This document shows, piece after piece, positions 24,185-33,831 of a DNA stretch of 64,000 nt (the stretch's first letter is position 1; the number at the start of each line of letters is the position of its first letter). Source of the DNA: Mucilaginibacter cryoferens. Lineage in GTDB: Bacteria; Bacteroidota; Bacteroidia; Sphingobacteriales; Sphingobacteriaceae. The notes beneath the pieces are model-generated. The model had not been told where the DNA came from, did not search any database, and saw only the letters and a program-made list of their open reading frames with translations. The translations under genes were made by a program, and so were the position numbers. Location: assembly GCF_014205845.1 (NCBI RefSeq), contig NZ_JACHCR010000028.1, positions 36,598 through 100,597 of the forward strand, read 5' to 3'.

Positions 24185-27100
24185 ATGTGCCTTAAAAAAC
24201 TATTTTGTAACCTGTCGCTGGCTTTTTTTCTGGTGATGACAATCGTTTTTTCGTTGTCGGCCCAGGTAGTACCAATTTTGCCGCCGGGCGAGCAACTTAA
24301 CCGTAGTTTTGGCCCATATGATAAGGTGGCCTTTATGTCGCCGCCAAAGGTTTATTATCCCGAAACCTGGTTCCATTTGATAGGGGGCAATGTTTCAAAA
24401 AAAGGGATCACAGCAGACCTGGAAGCCATTGCACAGTCTGGTATATCCGGCATCCAGCTTTTTCACGGGCAGTTTGGTGGAGCCTGGCCGGGTGTTAGTC
24501 CTCAAATAGCTTGTTTGAGCCCGCTGTGGGACGATGCTATAAGGCATACCGCGCAGGAATGCCGGCGGTTAGGTTTGCGTTTTACGATGCAAAATTGCCC
24601 CGGATGGGCCATGGCCGGCGGCCCATGGATTACCCCGGCCAATGCGATGCGTCATTTAGCCTGGAGCCGTACTGATATAACCGGTGGAAAAGGCATAATT
24701 GACAGGCATCTGGATCAGCCACAACCCAGCAGCGAACCCTGGCGCGATTACAGGGATATCACCGTTCTGGCATTTCCAACACCGTTGGACGATACCGGAA
24801 AGCCGCTTGTACCCCAATCAGCTAAAGGAAGTAATAATATTTTATGGGAGGATTGTTTCCTGAAACAGGCAAAAGAACCTGTTCGACTGCATCCCGCCGC
24901 CGCCGGCGATCCATATTGGGCCGAAGTTACCTTTGCTGATACAGTGACCATCCGAACCATCGAATTTCCGAGTGTTAACAGTATGGGCCACGCCTGGAAT
25001 TATGAGCCAGGTGTAAAAGTAAAGGCACAAGCTATCATGGCCGACGGTAAAGCAAAGGATATTTTAAATACAAGTATCCCTGAAGGAAACTGGCAAGACA
25101 CCCAACCGCTCACTTTTGCTTGCATGGAAGTAAAAGGAGCTAAAAAGATAAAAATCTATATTGAAAATAAACACGATATGGCCGTCGGGTTCATTCGTTT
25201 CTTTTCGGCTGCCCGCAAAAATAACTGGGAATCGGAAGCCGGGTGGACCTTGCGTAGTATTGACCGCAGCGGCAAAAAGTACGAGCAATCGGCCAAAACC
25301 TATGTCGACCCGGCTCAAATTCGCGATATCACCAAAATGATGGATGCACAGGGTAATTTAAAATGGGTTGCCCTACCAGGTAAATGGACGGTTTTACGCA
25401 TAGGGCACGTAAACAGCGGAAAACAGAATGGCCCCGCCCCGGCAGAAGGTACCGGGTGGGAGTGTAACAAACTTTCGGACGCTGGTGCCAACGCTCATTT
25501 TGCCGGCTATATCGGCCGCCTGTCTGGAGCCAACGGTGTGTTAGGCAGTGGTATGTTAAATGGTATGCTGATGGACAGCTGGGAATGCGAAACGCAAACC
25601 TGGACACAAAATATGGAGTGGGAGTTTAACCGCGTGGAGGCTTATCCGCTCCGCAAATGGATTCCGGCTTTGTTTGGCTATGTGCTGAAAGATCAGGAAA
25701 CTACATTTAAATTTCTACGCGATTGGCGGTCGACCATAAATGACCTGTATACCAACAAGTTTTACGGGCGTATGGCTCAATTGGCTAAACAAAACAATTT
25801 GGCTTTATCGTACGAAACCGCTGCAGGGGATGTTTTTCCGGCTGATATTTTGGAATATTACAAGTTTGCCGATGTGCCGATGTGCGAATTTTGGCAGCCT
25901 TTCACCAATGGGTATGTGGGCTCACTTAATTTTAAACCCATAAAACCAGCGGCTTCTGCGGCACACTTGTATGGTAAACCGCGCCTGGGCGCCGAAGCAT
26001 TTACATCCTTTGCACTAACATGGGACGAACATTGGCAGGATTTGAAAGAAGTAGCCAACGTGAACATTGCAGAAGGCGTAACGCATTTGATCTATCACAC
26101 GTACACCCATAATCCCCGTGCCGATTCGTTAAAGCCGGGTACTTCGTTCGGTTCAAACATAGGAACTCCTTTCCTCAGGCAGCAAACCTGGTGGAACGAT
26201 ATGCCGCAACCGAACGGCTATTTTGCGCGGTGCAGTTATTTGCTTGAACGTGGCAAGCCTGTGTTAGATGTGCTTTGGTACCTTGGTGATGAAATAGACC
26301 ATAAGCCCGATCAGAATGCCCCTTTCCCTGAGGGATTTAAATATGATTATTGTAACCCCGATGTTTTATTGAACAGGCTTACAGTATTAAACGGAATGCT
26401 TACAACGCCTGAAGGTATCGGGTACCGGGTGTTATGGTTACCCTCTACAATTCACATGCTGCCACAAACCCTCGAAAAATTAGAAGTTTTGATCCGTGCA
26501 GGGGCTACGGTTATTGGTGATGCTCCACAGGGTCTTGCAACCCTTAGTGGAGGTAACAAATCGCAGGCGCGGTTTAATGTGGCGGTAAAAAAAAACTGGG
26601 GTGATAAGCAAACAAAAGGTTTGCGCAAGGTGGGCAAAGGTAGCCTGATATCAGGAATGACGTTATCCAATGCTTTAGAAAAATTGAAGATAACTCCCGA
26701 TGTCATCGGCGGAGATGCCTTATGGTCGCACCGCAAGGTGGAAGGTGCCGATTGGTATTTCGTTTGCTCACCAAAGGGTAAAGCATTTAAAGGCACACTT
26801 GATTTTCGTAATACCGGAAATGTAGAGACATGGGACCCGGTTACCGGTAAAACCAAGTCTGTTGAAGGCGATCAAAAGATAGGCCGTACATCGGTAGCGC
26901 TAGACTTACCCTTGGCTGGCGCATGTTTTGTGGTTTTTAATCATCATAAAGAGCAAAACGCAACTATTAAACCTCTTCAAACAAAAACTATTGCTACCAT
27001 CACCCTTACCGCACCCTGGGATCTGGTTTTCCCGGCGGGCTGGGGTGCGCCGCAGTCAATCCGGATTAATGAATTAAAACCATGGAAAGACCTGGATATG

Positions 27101-27478
27101 TCGGCCGAGGCAAAAGCCTTTTCCGGTACCGCCGCGTACACCACAACGTTTACTATTGATAAAATTGAACCTGGTGCGCATTTTTTGGTTAACCTCGGAT
27201 CGGTGAACATGATAGCAAAAGTTACCCTCAACGGGAAATTTATTGGCACCGTATGGTGCAATCCTTACCTGTTAGATTTAACAAACGCTATTGTTCCCGG
27301 TAAAAACTCCCTTAAAGTTGAAGTAACAAGTACATGGTTTAACCGGTTAGCGTTTGATGCTTCACAGCCCGAGGAAAAACGTAAAACATGGACGATAAGC
27401 GGACCATCAAAAGATTCGCCGTTGAGGGAGAGTGGTTTGATTGGGCCGGTTACTTTATTGACGGAAAAGGAATTGTAA
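24185..27478 (+). CDS. GH106-type alpha-L-rhamnosidase (secreted)
   Basis: A 1097-residue secreted glycoside hydrolase. A signal peptide ends near LSAQ (residue 26). The N-terminal catalytic part has the GH106 signature: YPETWFHLIGGNVSKKGITADL, GISGIQLFH, and MQNCPGWAMAGGPWITP. The C-terminal ~130 residues form a GH2-like sugar-binding sandwich (VTLNGKFIGTVWCNPYLLDLT). GH106 enzymes release terminal L-rhamnose from pectic and other plant glycans. It stands beside xylose and glucuronate genes and converges on the LacI regulator, so it is probably part of a plant-polysaccharide programme. No L-rhamnose catabolic gene is in the window. Confidence 0.85.
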   Translation: MCLKKLFCNLSLAFFLVMTIVFSLSAQVVPILPPGEQLNRSFGPYDKVAFMSPPKVYYPETWFHLIGGNVSKKGITADLEAIAQSGISGIQLFHGQFGGAWPGVSPQIACLSPLWDDAIRHTAQECRRLGLRFTMQNCPGWAMAGGPWITPANAMRHLAWSRTDITGGKGIIDRHLDQPQPSSEPWRDYRDITVLAFPTPLDDTGKPLVPQSAKGSNNILWEDCFLKQAKEPVRLHPAAAGDPYWAEVTFADTVTIRTIEFPSVNSMGHAWNYEPGVKVKAQAIMADGKAKDILNTSIPEGNWQDTQPLTFACMEVKGAKKIKIYIENKHDMAVGFIRFFSAARKNNWESEAGWTLRSIDRSGKKYEQSAKTYVDPAQIRDITKMMDAQGNLKWVALPGKWTVLRIGHVNSGKQNGPAPAEGTGWECNKLSDAGANAHFAGYIGRLSGANGVLGSGMLNGMLMDSWECETQTWTQNMEWEFNRVEAYPLRKWIPALFGYVLKDQETTFKFLRDWRSTINDLYTNKFYGRMAQLAKQNNLALSYETAAGDVFPADILEYYKFADVPMCEFWQPFTNGYVGSLNFKPIKPAASAAHLYGKPRLGAEAFTSFALTWDEHWQDLKEVANVNIAEGVTHLIYHTYTHNPRADSLKPGTSFGSNIGTPFLRQQTWWNDMPQPNGYFARCSYLLERGKPVLDVLWYLGDEIDHKPDQNAPFPEGFKYDYCNPDVLLNRLTVLNGMLTTPEGIGYRVLWLPSTIHMLPQTLEKLEVLIRAGATVIGDAPQGLATLSGGNKSQARFNVAVKKNWGDKQTKGLRKVGKGSLISGMTLSNALEKLKITPDVIGGDALWSHRKVEGADWYFVCSPKGKAFKGTLDFRNTGNVETWDPVTGKTKSVEGDQKIGRTSVALDLPLAGACFVVFNHHKEQNATIKPLQTKTIATITLTAPWDLVFPAGWGAPQSIRINELKPWKDLDMSAEAKAFSGTAAYTTTFTIDKIEPGAHFLVNLGSVNMIAKVTLNGKFIGTVWCNPYLLDLTNAIVPGKNSLKVEVTSTWFNRLAFDASQPEEKRKTWTISGPSKDSPLRESGLIGPVTLLTEKEL

Positions 27479-27607
27479 AACTGGTTATTATGCAGATATA
27501 TCCTTTAAATTATTTCCATTAACTAAACAAATTGTCATTTTCTTAAACCTGCGTACACATAATTAGGCGCCTTTGGGCATCTTACAATCGTTCACAAATA
27601 GTATACT

Positions 27608-28645
27608 TTAGCTTTTCGCATTCTTAGCCGTCGATCCCCTGATGATCAGCTCCGGTTTTATGCTGATGATCTTTGGTTTGGAGGTAGTATCGGTATTGCC
27701 CTTTTCCTGGAAATATAAATTAGCAACGGTATTGCCCATATAGATACTAAACTGATCAATAGTAGTTATGGACGGACTGGTAATTTCCGAAAACCCTTCG
27801 TTAGCATAACCGCAAACACCAAGTTCGGCAGGCACCTTAATTTTCATTGCGTTGGCAACTTCCAAAACACCCAGTGCCGAGAAATCAGATGTGGACGCAA
27901 ATATGGCATCAGGAGGCTGGGGGAGGTTGAGCAGCTTGCGGGTACCCTCGGCACCAAGCTCTTTGGTCCAGGCGTTTTCAACTATTATTTCGTCTATTAC
28001 CTCGATATTATACGCTTTTAATGCCCGTAGATAGCCGGTTTTGCGCTGTTTAAAAATACTGAGGTTTTGAGGGCCTTCCAGTAAGCCAATTCTTTTATAA
28101 CCGCTTTCTATCAGGTGTGATACGGCTTCGTAAGATGCCTGTTCGTTATCGTTTATTACTTTAAGGGTTTCCAGTTCTTCGGCCACACGGTCAAACTGGA
28201 TAAGCTGGATGCCATGATCTATCACGTTTTGGAGGTGCTGATAGTCGTTACCATCTGCAGATACCGATATCACGATACAATCTACATCCTGGTTTATCAG
28301 TGTGTTTACACATTGGATCTCCTTATCATGCGATTCGCCCGACTGGCAGATGATAAGGTTATAACCCTTTTGATAGGTAGCTTCCTCAATACCGGCAATA
28401 ACGTTGGCAAAAAAGTTTTGATTAATGCGGGGTACCACAATACCAATGGTTTTGGATTGGCCCTTGCGGAGGTTAGACGCCAGGATGTTGCGCTTATAGT
28501 TAAGCTCATCGGCGGTTTTCATAATCAGCTCCTTTGTTTTTTCGTTTACCTGGTTGCTGTTATTAAGCGCCCGCGATACCGAAGATGCCGTTATACCCAG
28601 TTTGGCGGCAATGTCATAAATGGTGGTACGTTTTCCCTTTTTCAT
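27608..28645 (-). CDS. LacI-family transcriptional regulator
   Basis: A 345-residue repressor-type regulator. The N-terminal helix-turn-helix is TTIYDIAAKLGITASSVSRALN, followed by the hinge NILASNLRKGQS and a periplasmic-binding-like sensor domain. I choose ATG 28645; a TTG four codons upstream is weaker. It is divergent from xylB, and a perfect palindrome, GCAATCGATTGC, lies 32 bp upstream over the predicted xylB -33 box. It probably represses the xyl genes, and perhaps the uxu cluster, until a sugar binds. The inducer (xylose, xylulose or an oligosaccharide) cannot be told. Confidence 0.92.
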   Translation of the reverse strand: MKKGKRTTIYDIAAKLGITASSVSRALNNSNQVNEKTKELIMKTADELNYKRNILASNLRKGQSKTIGIVVPRINQNFFANVIAGIEEATYQKGYNLIICQSGESHDKEIQCVNTLINQDVDCIVISVSADGNDYQHLQNVIDHGIQLIQFDRVAEELETLKVINDNEQASYEAVSHLIESGYKRIGLLEGPQNLSIFKQRKTGYLRALKAYNIEVIDEIIVENAWTKELGAEGTRKLLNLPQPPDAIFASTSDFSALGVLEVANAMKIKVPAELGVCGYANEGFSEITSPSITTIDQFSIYMGNTVANLYFQEKGNTDTTSKPKIISIKPELIIRGSTAKNAKS

Positions 28646-28676
28646 TATAAAGTGCAAGTTGGAAAAAAAAAATTAC

Positions 28677-28688
28677 GCAATCGATTGC
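28677..28688. promoter_or_regulatory. Putative LacI-family operator
   Basis: GCAATCGATTGC is a perfect 12-bp palindrome with a central CG, as in LacI-family sites. It overlaps the TTG -33 box of the predicted xylB promoter, so binding would block polymerase. Confidence 0.65.
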
Positions 28689-28713
28689 AATTTCAAATAT
28701 TTATTTAATTTCG
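28685..28713 (+). promoter_or_regulatory. Predicted xylB promoter
   Basis: TTG (28685-28687), an 18-bp spacer, then TAATTTCG (28706-28713), one mismatch from TAnnTTTG. It lies 63 bp before the ATG. Confidence 0.5.
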
Positions 28714-28776
28714 TGAAGTTATTTACCAAAAAATAAACCAGTTTTTGCTGTTCATATTAAAACCACAAAAAAATAC

Positions 28777-30264
28777 ATGCTGTTATTAGGGATTGATATA
28801 GGTACGTCTTCGGTTAAAGTTAGCGTTGTTAACGCTGATACGCAACAAATTATAACATCGGCACAATTCCCTGATGAAGAATCGCCGATAAAAGCCCTGC
28901 ACCCGGGCTGGGCCGAGCAATCGCCGCTGATGTGGTGGGAGCAGGCGCAACAGGCTTTGGCACGCTGCCATGCCAAAGGCGGATACAATGCGCAGGATAT
29001 TGCCGCTATCGGCATTGCCTACCAGATGCATGGTTTGGTTTTGGTTGATAAGGATCAAAACGTTTTGCGCGATAGTATTATATGGTGTGATAGCCGCGCC
29101 GTTGAAATTGGTGATAAAGCTTTTGCCGCTATAGGTGAGGAAAGGTGCTTATCGCACCTGTTAAATTCACCCGGTAACTTTACCGCATCCAAACTGGCCT
29201 GGGTAAAAGAGAACGAGCCGGAGATATACGCTAAAATAGATAAGATAATGCTGCCCGGCGATTACATCGCCATGAAGTTAACCGGCGAGATCACTACATC
29301 CGTATCGGCGTTATCCGAAGGTGTTTTCTTTGATTTTAAAACCAATGGTATCTCTAAAGATATCATCAATTATTTCGGTTTTGATGAAAGCTTGTTCCCG
29401 GTTATTAACCCGGTGTTTTCATCGCACGGAACACTTAGAAGCGATGTTGCAGAAAAGTTAAACCTTAAAGCAGGTATCCCGGTAACGTATAAATCAGGCG
29501 ATCAGCCTAATAATGCCTTATCATTAAATGTATTGAATCCCGGCGAGGTAGCCGCTACAGCCGGAACATCCGGCGTAATATATGGTGTAAGCGACCAGTT
29601 AGCTTATGATCAGCAATCGCGCATCAATACCTTCGCGCATGTTAATTATACCGAAGAGGAGAAACGCCTGGGCGTGCTGTTGTGCATTAACGGTACAGGC
29701 AGCCTATACCGCTGGGCAAAATACAATTTTGGAGCAGGTTTAGGCTATAATCAACTAAACGCCGAAGCAAAAAAGGCGCCCTTAGGCAGCGATGGCTTAC
29801 GCGTATTACCTTTTGGTAACGGTGCCGAGCGGATGCTGAACAACAAGCAGGTTGGTGCCCATTTTCAAAATATCGACCTTAACCTGCATACACAGGCCCA
29901 CATATTCCGGGCGGTACAGGAGGGGATAGCCTGCGCGTTTCGCTACGGTTTTGATATTATGCGCAGCAACGGTATGAACCCAACCGTTATCCGTGCCGGC
30001 AAAAGCAACCTGTTTTTAAGCGAGCTATTTACCGAAACCTTTGTAAATGCCACCGGCGTACCCGTCGAGCTTTACAATAACGACGGCAGTGTAGGCGCGG
30101 CACTCGGCGCAGGTATAGGCGCAGGCATATTTAAATCGCCGGCAGAAGCATTTAGTAATACCAAAGCCATCCAATTGATTGAGCCAAAATCAACAATCGA
30201 TTTCGAACCCATTTATAACGAGTGGAAAGAACTATTGAATGTTAGGCTAAAGGCGAAAGCATAA
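28777..30264 (+). CDS. xylB: Xylulokinase
   Basis: A 495-residue FGGY-family kinase that phosphorylates D-xylulose to xylulose-5-phosphate. The ATPase fold shows LGIDIGTSSVKVSVV at the N-terminus, then HPGWAEQSP and GIAYQMHGLVLVD with the xylulokinase QMHG motif. WCDSRA, SGDQPNNALSLN and GSVGAALGAGIG follow. Its C-terminal codons and stop lie within a 7-bp repeat array (30245-30279). It is followed by xylA. Confidence 0.95.
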   Translation: MLLLGIDIGTSSVKVSVVNADTQQIITSAQFPDEESPIKALHPGWAEQSPLMWWEQAQQALARCHAKGGYNAQDIAAIGIAYQMHGLVLVDKDQNVLRDSIIWCDSRAVEIGDKAFAAIGEERCLSHLLNSPGNFTASKLAWVKENEPEIYAKIDKIMLPGDYIAMKLTGEITTSVSALSEGVFFDFKTNGISKDIINYFGFDESLFPVINPVFSSHGTLRSDVAEKLNLKAGIPVTYKSGDQPNNALSLNVLNPGEVAATAGTSGVIYGVSDQLAYDQQSRINTFAHVNYTEEEKRLGVLLCINGTGSLYRWAKYNFGAGLGYNQLNAEAKKAPLGSDGLRVLPFGNGAERMLNNKQVGAHFQNIDLNLHTQAHIFRAVQEGIACAFRYGFDIMRSNGMNPTVIRAGKSNLFLSELFTETFVNATGVPVELYNNDGSVGAALGAGIGAGIFKSPAEAFSNTKAIQLIEPKSTIDFEPIYNEWKELLNVRLKAKA

Positions 30265-30279
30265 AGGCTGAAGGAAAAA
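30245..30279. repeat. Heptamer array over the xylB stop codon
   Basis: Units GGCTAAA, GGCGAAA, GCATAAA, GGCTGAA, GGAAAAA repeat every 7 bp. The xylB TAA (30262-30264) is part of the third unit. The reverse complement resembles the GCCTTTC array inside prmC. Confidence 0.75.
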
Positions 30280-30293
30280 TAAAATTCGAAAAT

Positions 30294-30325
30294 CAATAAT
30301 TCAATAAATCAGTAATTCAATAATT
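30294..30325. repeat. 8-bp-period array just before xylA
   Basis: CAATAATT, CAATAAAT, CAGTAATT, CAATAATT, ending 5 bp before the xylA ATG. The ribosome entry region of xylA is therefore made of repeat sequence. Confidence 0.75.
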
Positions 30326-30330
30326 AAAAT

Positions 30331-31659
30331 ATGAAAATCATCACAGGCGAAAAAGAATTTTTTAAAGAAATAGGCCAGATCAGTTACGAAGGTCCGCAAT
30401 CAGATAATCCGCTGGCTTTTCGCTGGTACAATGCCGATAGGGTAGTGGCCGGTAAAACTATGGCCGAGCATTTACGTTTTGCCTGCGCTTACTGGCATTC
30501 ATTTAACGGTAACGGCGCAGATCCGTTTGGCGGACCAACCCACATTTTTGCCTGGGACGAAAAAGCTGACGCTATTGAACGTGCCAAAGATAAAATGGAC
30601 GCGGCGTTTGAGTTTATCACCAAAATGAACTTGCCTTACTATTGCTTTCATGATGTGGATGTGGTTGATTACACCAACGATGTAAACGAAAACGACAGAC
30701 GCATTCAAGCTTTGGTTGAATATGCTAAGCAAAAACAGGCTGCAAGTGGTGTAAAATTACTTTGGGGTACATCAAACCTGTTCAGTCATCGCAGGTATAT
30801 GAATGGTGCGGCAACCAATCCCGATTTTCATGTACTGGCCCATGCAGGTGCGCAGGTTAAGGCTGCTATTGATGCTACTATCGCTTTAGGTGGCGAAAAC
30901 TACGTATTCTGGGGTGGCCGTGAAGGTTACATGAGCCTGTTAAATACCGACATGAAACGCGAGCAGGAGCATTTTGCTAAGTTTTTACATACCGCTAAAG
31001 ATTACGCCCGCAAACAAGGCTTTAAAGGTAATTTCTTTATCGAGCCAAAACCTTGCGAGCCTACCAAACACCAGTATGATTATGATGCCGCTACCGTGTT
31101 AGGCTTTTTGCAGAAATACGATCTGCTGAACGATTTTAAACTTAACCTGGAAGTTAACCACGCTACATTGGCTGGTCATACTTTTCAGCATGAGTTGCAG
31201 GTTGCTGCAGATTCTGGTTTATTAGGTTCTATAGATGCCAACCGCGGTGATACTCAAAATGGATGGGATACAGATCAGTTCCCGAATGATATCAACGAGA
31301 TCACAGAATCGATGATGATTATACTGGAAGCAGGCGGTTTACAAGGCGGTGGTATTAACTTTGATGCCAAAATTCGTCGTAACTCAACAGATCCTGCCGA
31401 CTTGTTCTATGCTCATATTGGTGGTATGGATATCTTCGCACGTGCATTGGTAATTGCCGATAATATTCTTCAAAAATCAGAGTACAAACAGATCCGTGCC
31501 GACAGATATGCCTCATTTGATGCAGGTTCTGGAAAAGATTTTGAGCTGGGTAAGCTTTCATTAGAGGATTTGCGTAACTATGCAATAACCGATGGCGAGC
31601 CAAAAACAACAAGCGGCCGACAAGAATATTTAGAAAATTTGATAAATCGCTATATATAG
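30331..31659 (+). CDS. xylA: Xylose isomerase
   Basis: A 442-residue metal-dependent TIM-barrel enzyme converting D-xylose to D-xylulose. Active-site marks are YYCFHDVDV (catalytic His), [46 protein letters not shown] and [16 protein letters not shown]. The length fits the longer class II xylose isomerases. It sits 66 bp after xylB and is followed by the sodium symporter, forming a xylB-xylA-transporter unit. Confidence 0.97.
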   Translation: MKIITGEKEFFKEIGQISYEGPQSDNPLAFRWYNADRVVAGKTMAEHLRFACAYWHSFNGNGADPFGGPTHIFAWDEKADAIERAKDKMDAAFEFITKMNLPYYCFHDVDVVDYTNDVNENDRRIQALVEYAKQKQAASGVKLLWGTSNLFSHRRYMNGAATNPDFHVLAHAGAQVKAAIDATIALGGENYVFWGGREGYMSLLNTDMKREQEHFAKFLHTAKDYARKQGFKGNFFIEPKPCEPTKHQYDYDAATVLGFLQKYDLLNDFKLNLEVNHATLAGHTFQHELQVAADSGLLGSIDANRGDTQNGWDTDQFPNDINEITESMMIILEAGGLQGGGINFDAKIRRNSTDPADLFYAHIGGMDIFARALVIADNILQKSEYKQIRADRYASFDAGSGKDFELGKLSLEDLRNYAITDGEPKTTSGRQEYLENLINRYI

Positions 31660-31705
31660 CTTATAATTGTCAAACTAACATTATTAAAACCAATTTAACC
31701 AAACA

Positions 31706-33412
31706 ATGAACCTAAAAACCCTCTCGTACGGCGATTATGCTGTATTTTTCATCTACTTTGTGATAGTCTCCAGCTATGGTTGGTGGGTATACAAACGCAA
31801 GCATAATGCTGATGCCACCTCAAAAGATTACTTTTTGGCCGAGGGGTCGCTTACCTGGTGGGCAATCGGTGCTTCGCTGATAGCATCCAATATTTCTGCA
31901 GAGCAGTTTATCGGCACCAGCGGATCGGCGTTCAAGATGGGTTTGGCTATATCTACTTACGAGTGGATGGCAGCAATTACGCTGGTTATTGTGGCCGTAT
32001 TTTTTATACCGGTGTATCTTAAAAATAAGATCTTCACCATGCCGCAGTTTCTTCATCAGCGATATAACGGCACGGTAGCCATGATTATGGCTATCTTTTG
32101 GCTGTTGTTGTACATTGTGGTTAACTTAATGTCTATCCTTTACCTTGGTGCACTGGCAATCAGTGGCATATCAGGCTTAGATATTCACCTGTGTATCTGG
32201 TTACTGGCTATATTCTCGGTAGTTATAACACTGGGTGGTATGAAAGTTATCGGCTATACCGATGTTATCCAGGTAGCGGTACTTATTTTAGGTGGTTTAA
32301 TGGCCTCTTACCTTGCATTAACGCTTTTGAGCGAAAAAGAAGGTACCACAGGTTTATTAAACGGCTTTAGAATTTTGCACACAGAAGCTGCAGACCATTT
32401 CCATATGATCTTTAAAAAGGATAATCCAAACTATATGGATCTTCCGGGTTTATCGGTACTTATTGGTGGTATGTGGATCACAAACCTTAACTATTGGGGC
32501 TGTAATCAATACATTACACAAAGAGCTTTGGGTGCAAACCTTAAAACCGCCCGTGGTGGTATTTTGTTTGCCGCTTTCCTTAAGTTGCTGATGCCTGTTA
32601 TTGTGGTATTGCCGGGTATTGCCGCTTATTTGTTATACCAAAAAGGTATGTTTCACCAGGAGATGATGAGCTCATCTGGTGTTATGGACCCTAACAAGGC
32701 TTATCCATCTTTATTAAACCTGTTGCCTACCGGCTTAAAAGGCTTGTCGTTTGCTGCTTTAACAGCTGCAATTGTGGCATCGCTGGCAGGTAAAGCCAAT
32801 AGTATTGCTACAATCTTTACTTTAGATATCTACAAAAAAGCTATCAATCCGGGCGCTTCAGATAAAAAACTGGTTAGCCTTGGTAAATGGTCTGTAACCG
32901 TTGCTATGGTTTTAGGTATCATTTTATCTGAGTTGATAGGTAAAGCTTTAATGGGCGAAGGTAAACAAGGCTTCCAATACATCCAGGAGTATACAGGTTT
33001 TGTATCACCGGGTATTTTTGCCATGTTCATTCTTGGTTTCTTCTGGAAAAAGGCGACTTCAAACGCGGCTATGTTTGCTACCATTGGTGGTTTTATCATG
33101 TCGTGTTTCTTTAAATTGTTGCCACGTTTTGCAGATCTAAGCTTCCTGTCGCCTTATGGTTTCTCTAAACTGGCTTTACAGGATGATAAAGTGACTTCTC
33201 TTTATGAGATCCCTTTCCTTGATCGTATGGGTTTTGTATTTATCATTTGCGTTATAGGTATGTACATCATCTCAAAAATTGACGAAGCAAGAGGTATTAC
33301 AACCAACGGACTTGAAATTGATGCATCTATGTTTAAAACCTCCAGGGGATTTTTGGCCGGCGCATTAATTATCACAGGTATTGTGGTTGCACTTTACTCT
33401 ATCTTCTGGTAG
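31706..33412 (+). CDS. Sodium/solute symporter (SSS family), probable xylose transporter
   Basis: A 568-residue transporter with about 14 hydrophobic segments. SSS-family marks include DYFLAEGSLTWWAIGASLIASNISAEQFIGTSG near the N-terminus, TLGGMKVIGYTDVIQV, and WITNLNYWGCNQYITQRALGA. It imports a sugar with sodium across the inner membrane. Being the last gene of the xylB-xylA unit makes xylose the likely substrate (inference). The stop TAG is the first part of a large palindromic element. Confidence 0.88.
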   Translation: MNLKTLSYGDYAVFFIYFVIVSSYGWWVYKRKHNADATSKDYFLAEGSLTWWAIGASLIASNISAEQFIGTSGSAFKMGLAISTYEWMAAITLVIVAVFFIPVYLKNKIFTMPQFLHQRYNGTVAMIMAIFWLLLYIVVNLMSILYLGALAISGISGLDIHLCIWLLAIFSVVITLGGMKVIGYTDVIQVAVLILGGLMASYLALTLLSEKEGTTGLLNGFRILHTEAADHFHMIFKKDNPNYMDLPGLSVLIGGMWITNLNYWGCNQYITQRALGANLKTARGGILFAAFLKLLMPVIVVLPGIAAYLLYQKGMFHQEMMSSSGVMDPNKAYPSLLNLLPTGLKGLSFAALTAAIVASLAGKANSIATIFTLDIYKKAINPGASDKKLVSLGKWSVTVAMVLGIILSELIGKALMGEGKQGFQYIQEYTGFVSPGIFAMFILGFFWKKATSNAAMFATIGGFIMSCFFKLLPRFADLSFLSPYGFSKLALQDDKVTSLYEIPFLDRMGFVFIICVIGMYIISKIDEARGITTNGLEIDASMFKTSRGFLAGALIITGIVVALYSIFW

Positions 33413-33704
33413 CCTCACTCTGCCCTCTCCAAAGGAGAGGGTTCTGAAAAGCCCGGAGGAACATCATTAAATATGATAGATCAAATAATAAGAAACCTCA
33501 ATTCTCAATAAGGAATTGAGGTTTCTTAATTATATGCCCTTGTAATTATTAGTTGTCCACCCGCGGTCTGTGGCCTCATAGACCGCTATTCCGAATGCTC
33601 CACGTTTAGGGTGGGTAAACCAGCGTTGTATTGGGGAAGATGCCTGTGAGGACACAGGCATCGGAAAAAGAACCATCTCCTTTGGAGAGGGTGGGGTGAG
33701 GCTA
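33411..33704. repeat. Composite palindromic element between symporter and uxuA
   Basis: Outer arms 33411-33447 (AGCCTCACTCTGCCCTCTCC) and 33670-33704 are inverted copies, and the left one starts with the AG of the symporter stop codon. Inside lie three further hairpins: the terminator at 33490-33528, GCGGTCT/AGACCGC near 33564-33586 and GATGCCTGTG/CACAGGCATC at 33640-33663. A third arm-like stretch (minus strand CGCCTCACCTAAATCC) follows at about 33704-33732. Confidence 0.85.
33490..33528. terminator. Strong terminator after xyl genes
   Basis: AAGAAACCTCAATTC / GAATTGAGGTTTCTT form a 15-bp perfect stem with an 8-nt loop and short T-rich flanks, inside the composite palindrome. Confidence 0.75.
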
Positions 33705-33831
33705 TCTCCTTTAGAGCGGATTTAGGTGAGGCGTACGCAATCGTTATCGTAGATTGTTACAAATATCGTTTTCATCCTAAAGTAATGATGTGTAATTTGC
33801 CCATTCAAACTACAATACCATTTAACCTATA
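33705..33831. promoter_or_regulatory. uxuA upstream region with operator-like half site
   Basis: TACGCAATCG at 33734-33743 is identical to the ten bases at 28674-28683 spanning the xylB operator. CAATC/GATTG are inverted around a 9-bp spacer (33738-33756). No clear -7 box is found; TGTAATTTG near 33790 is only partial. Confidence 0.4.
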
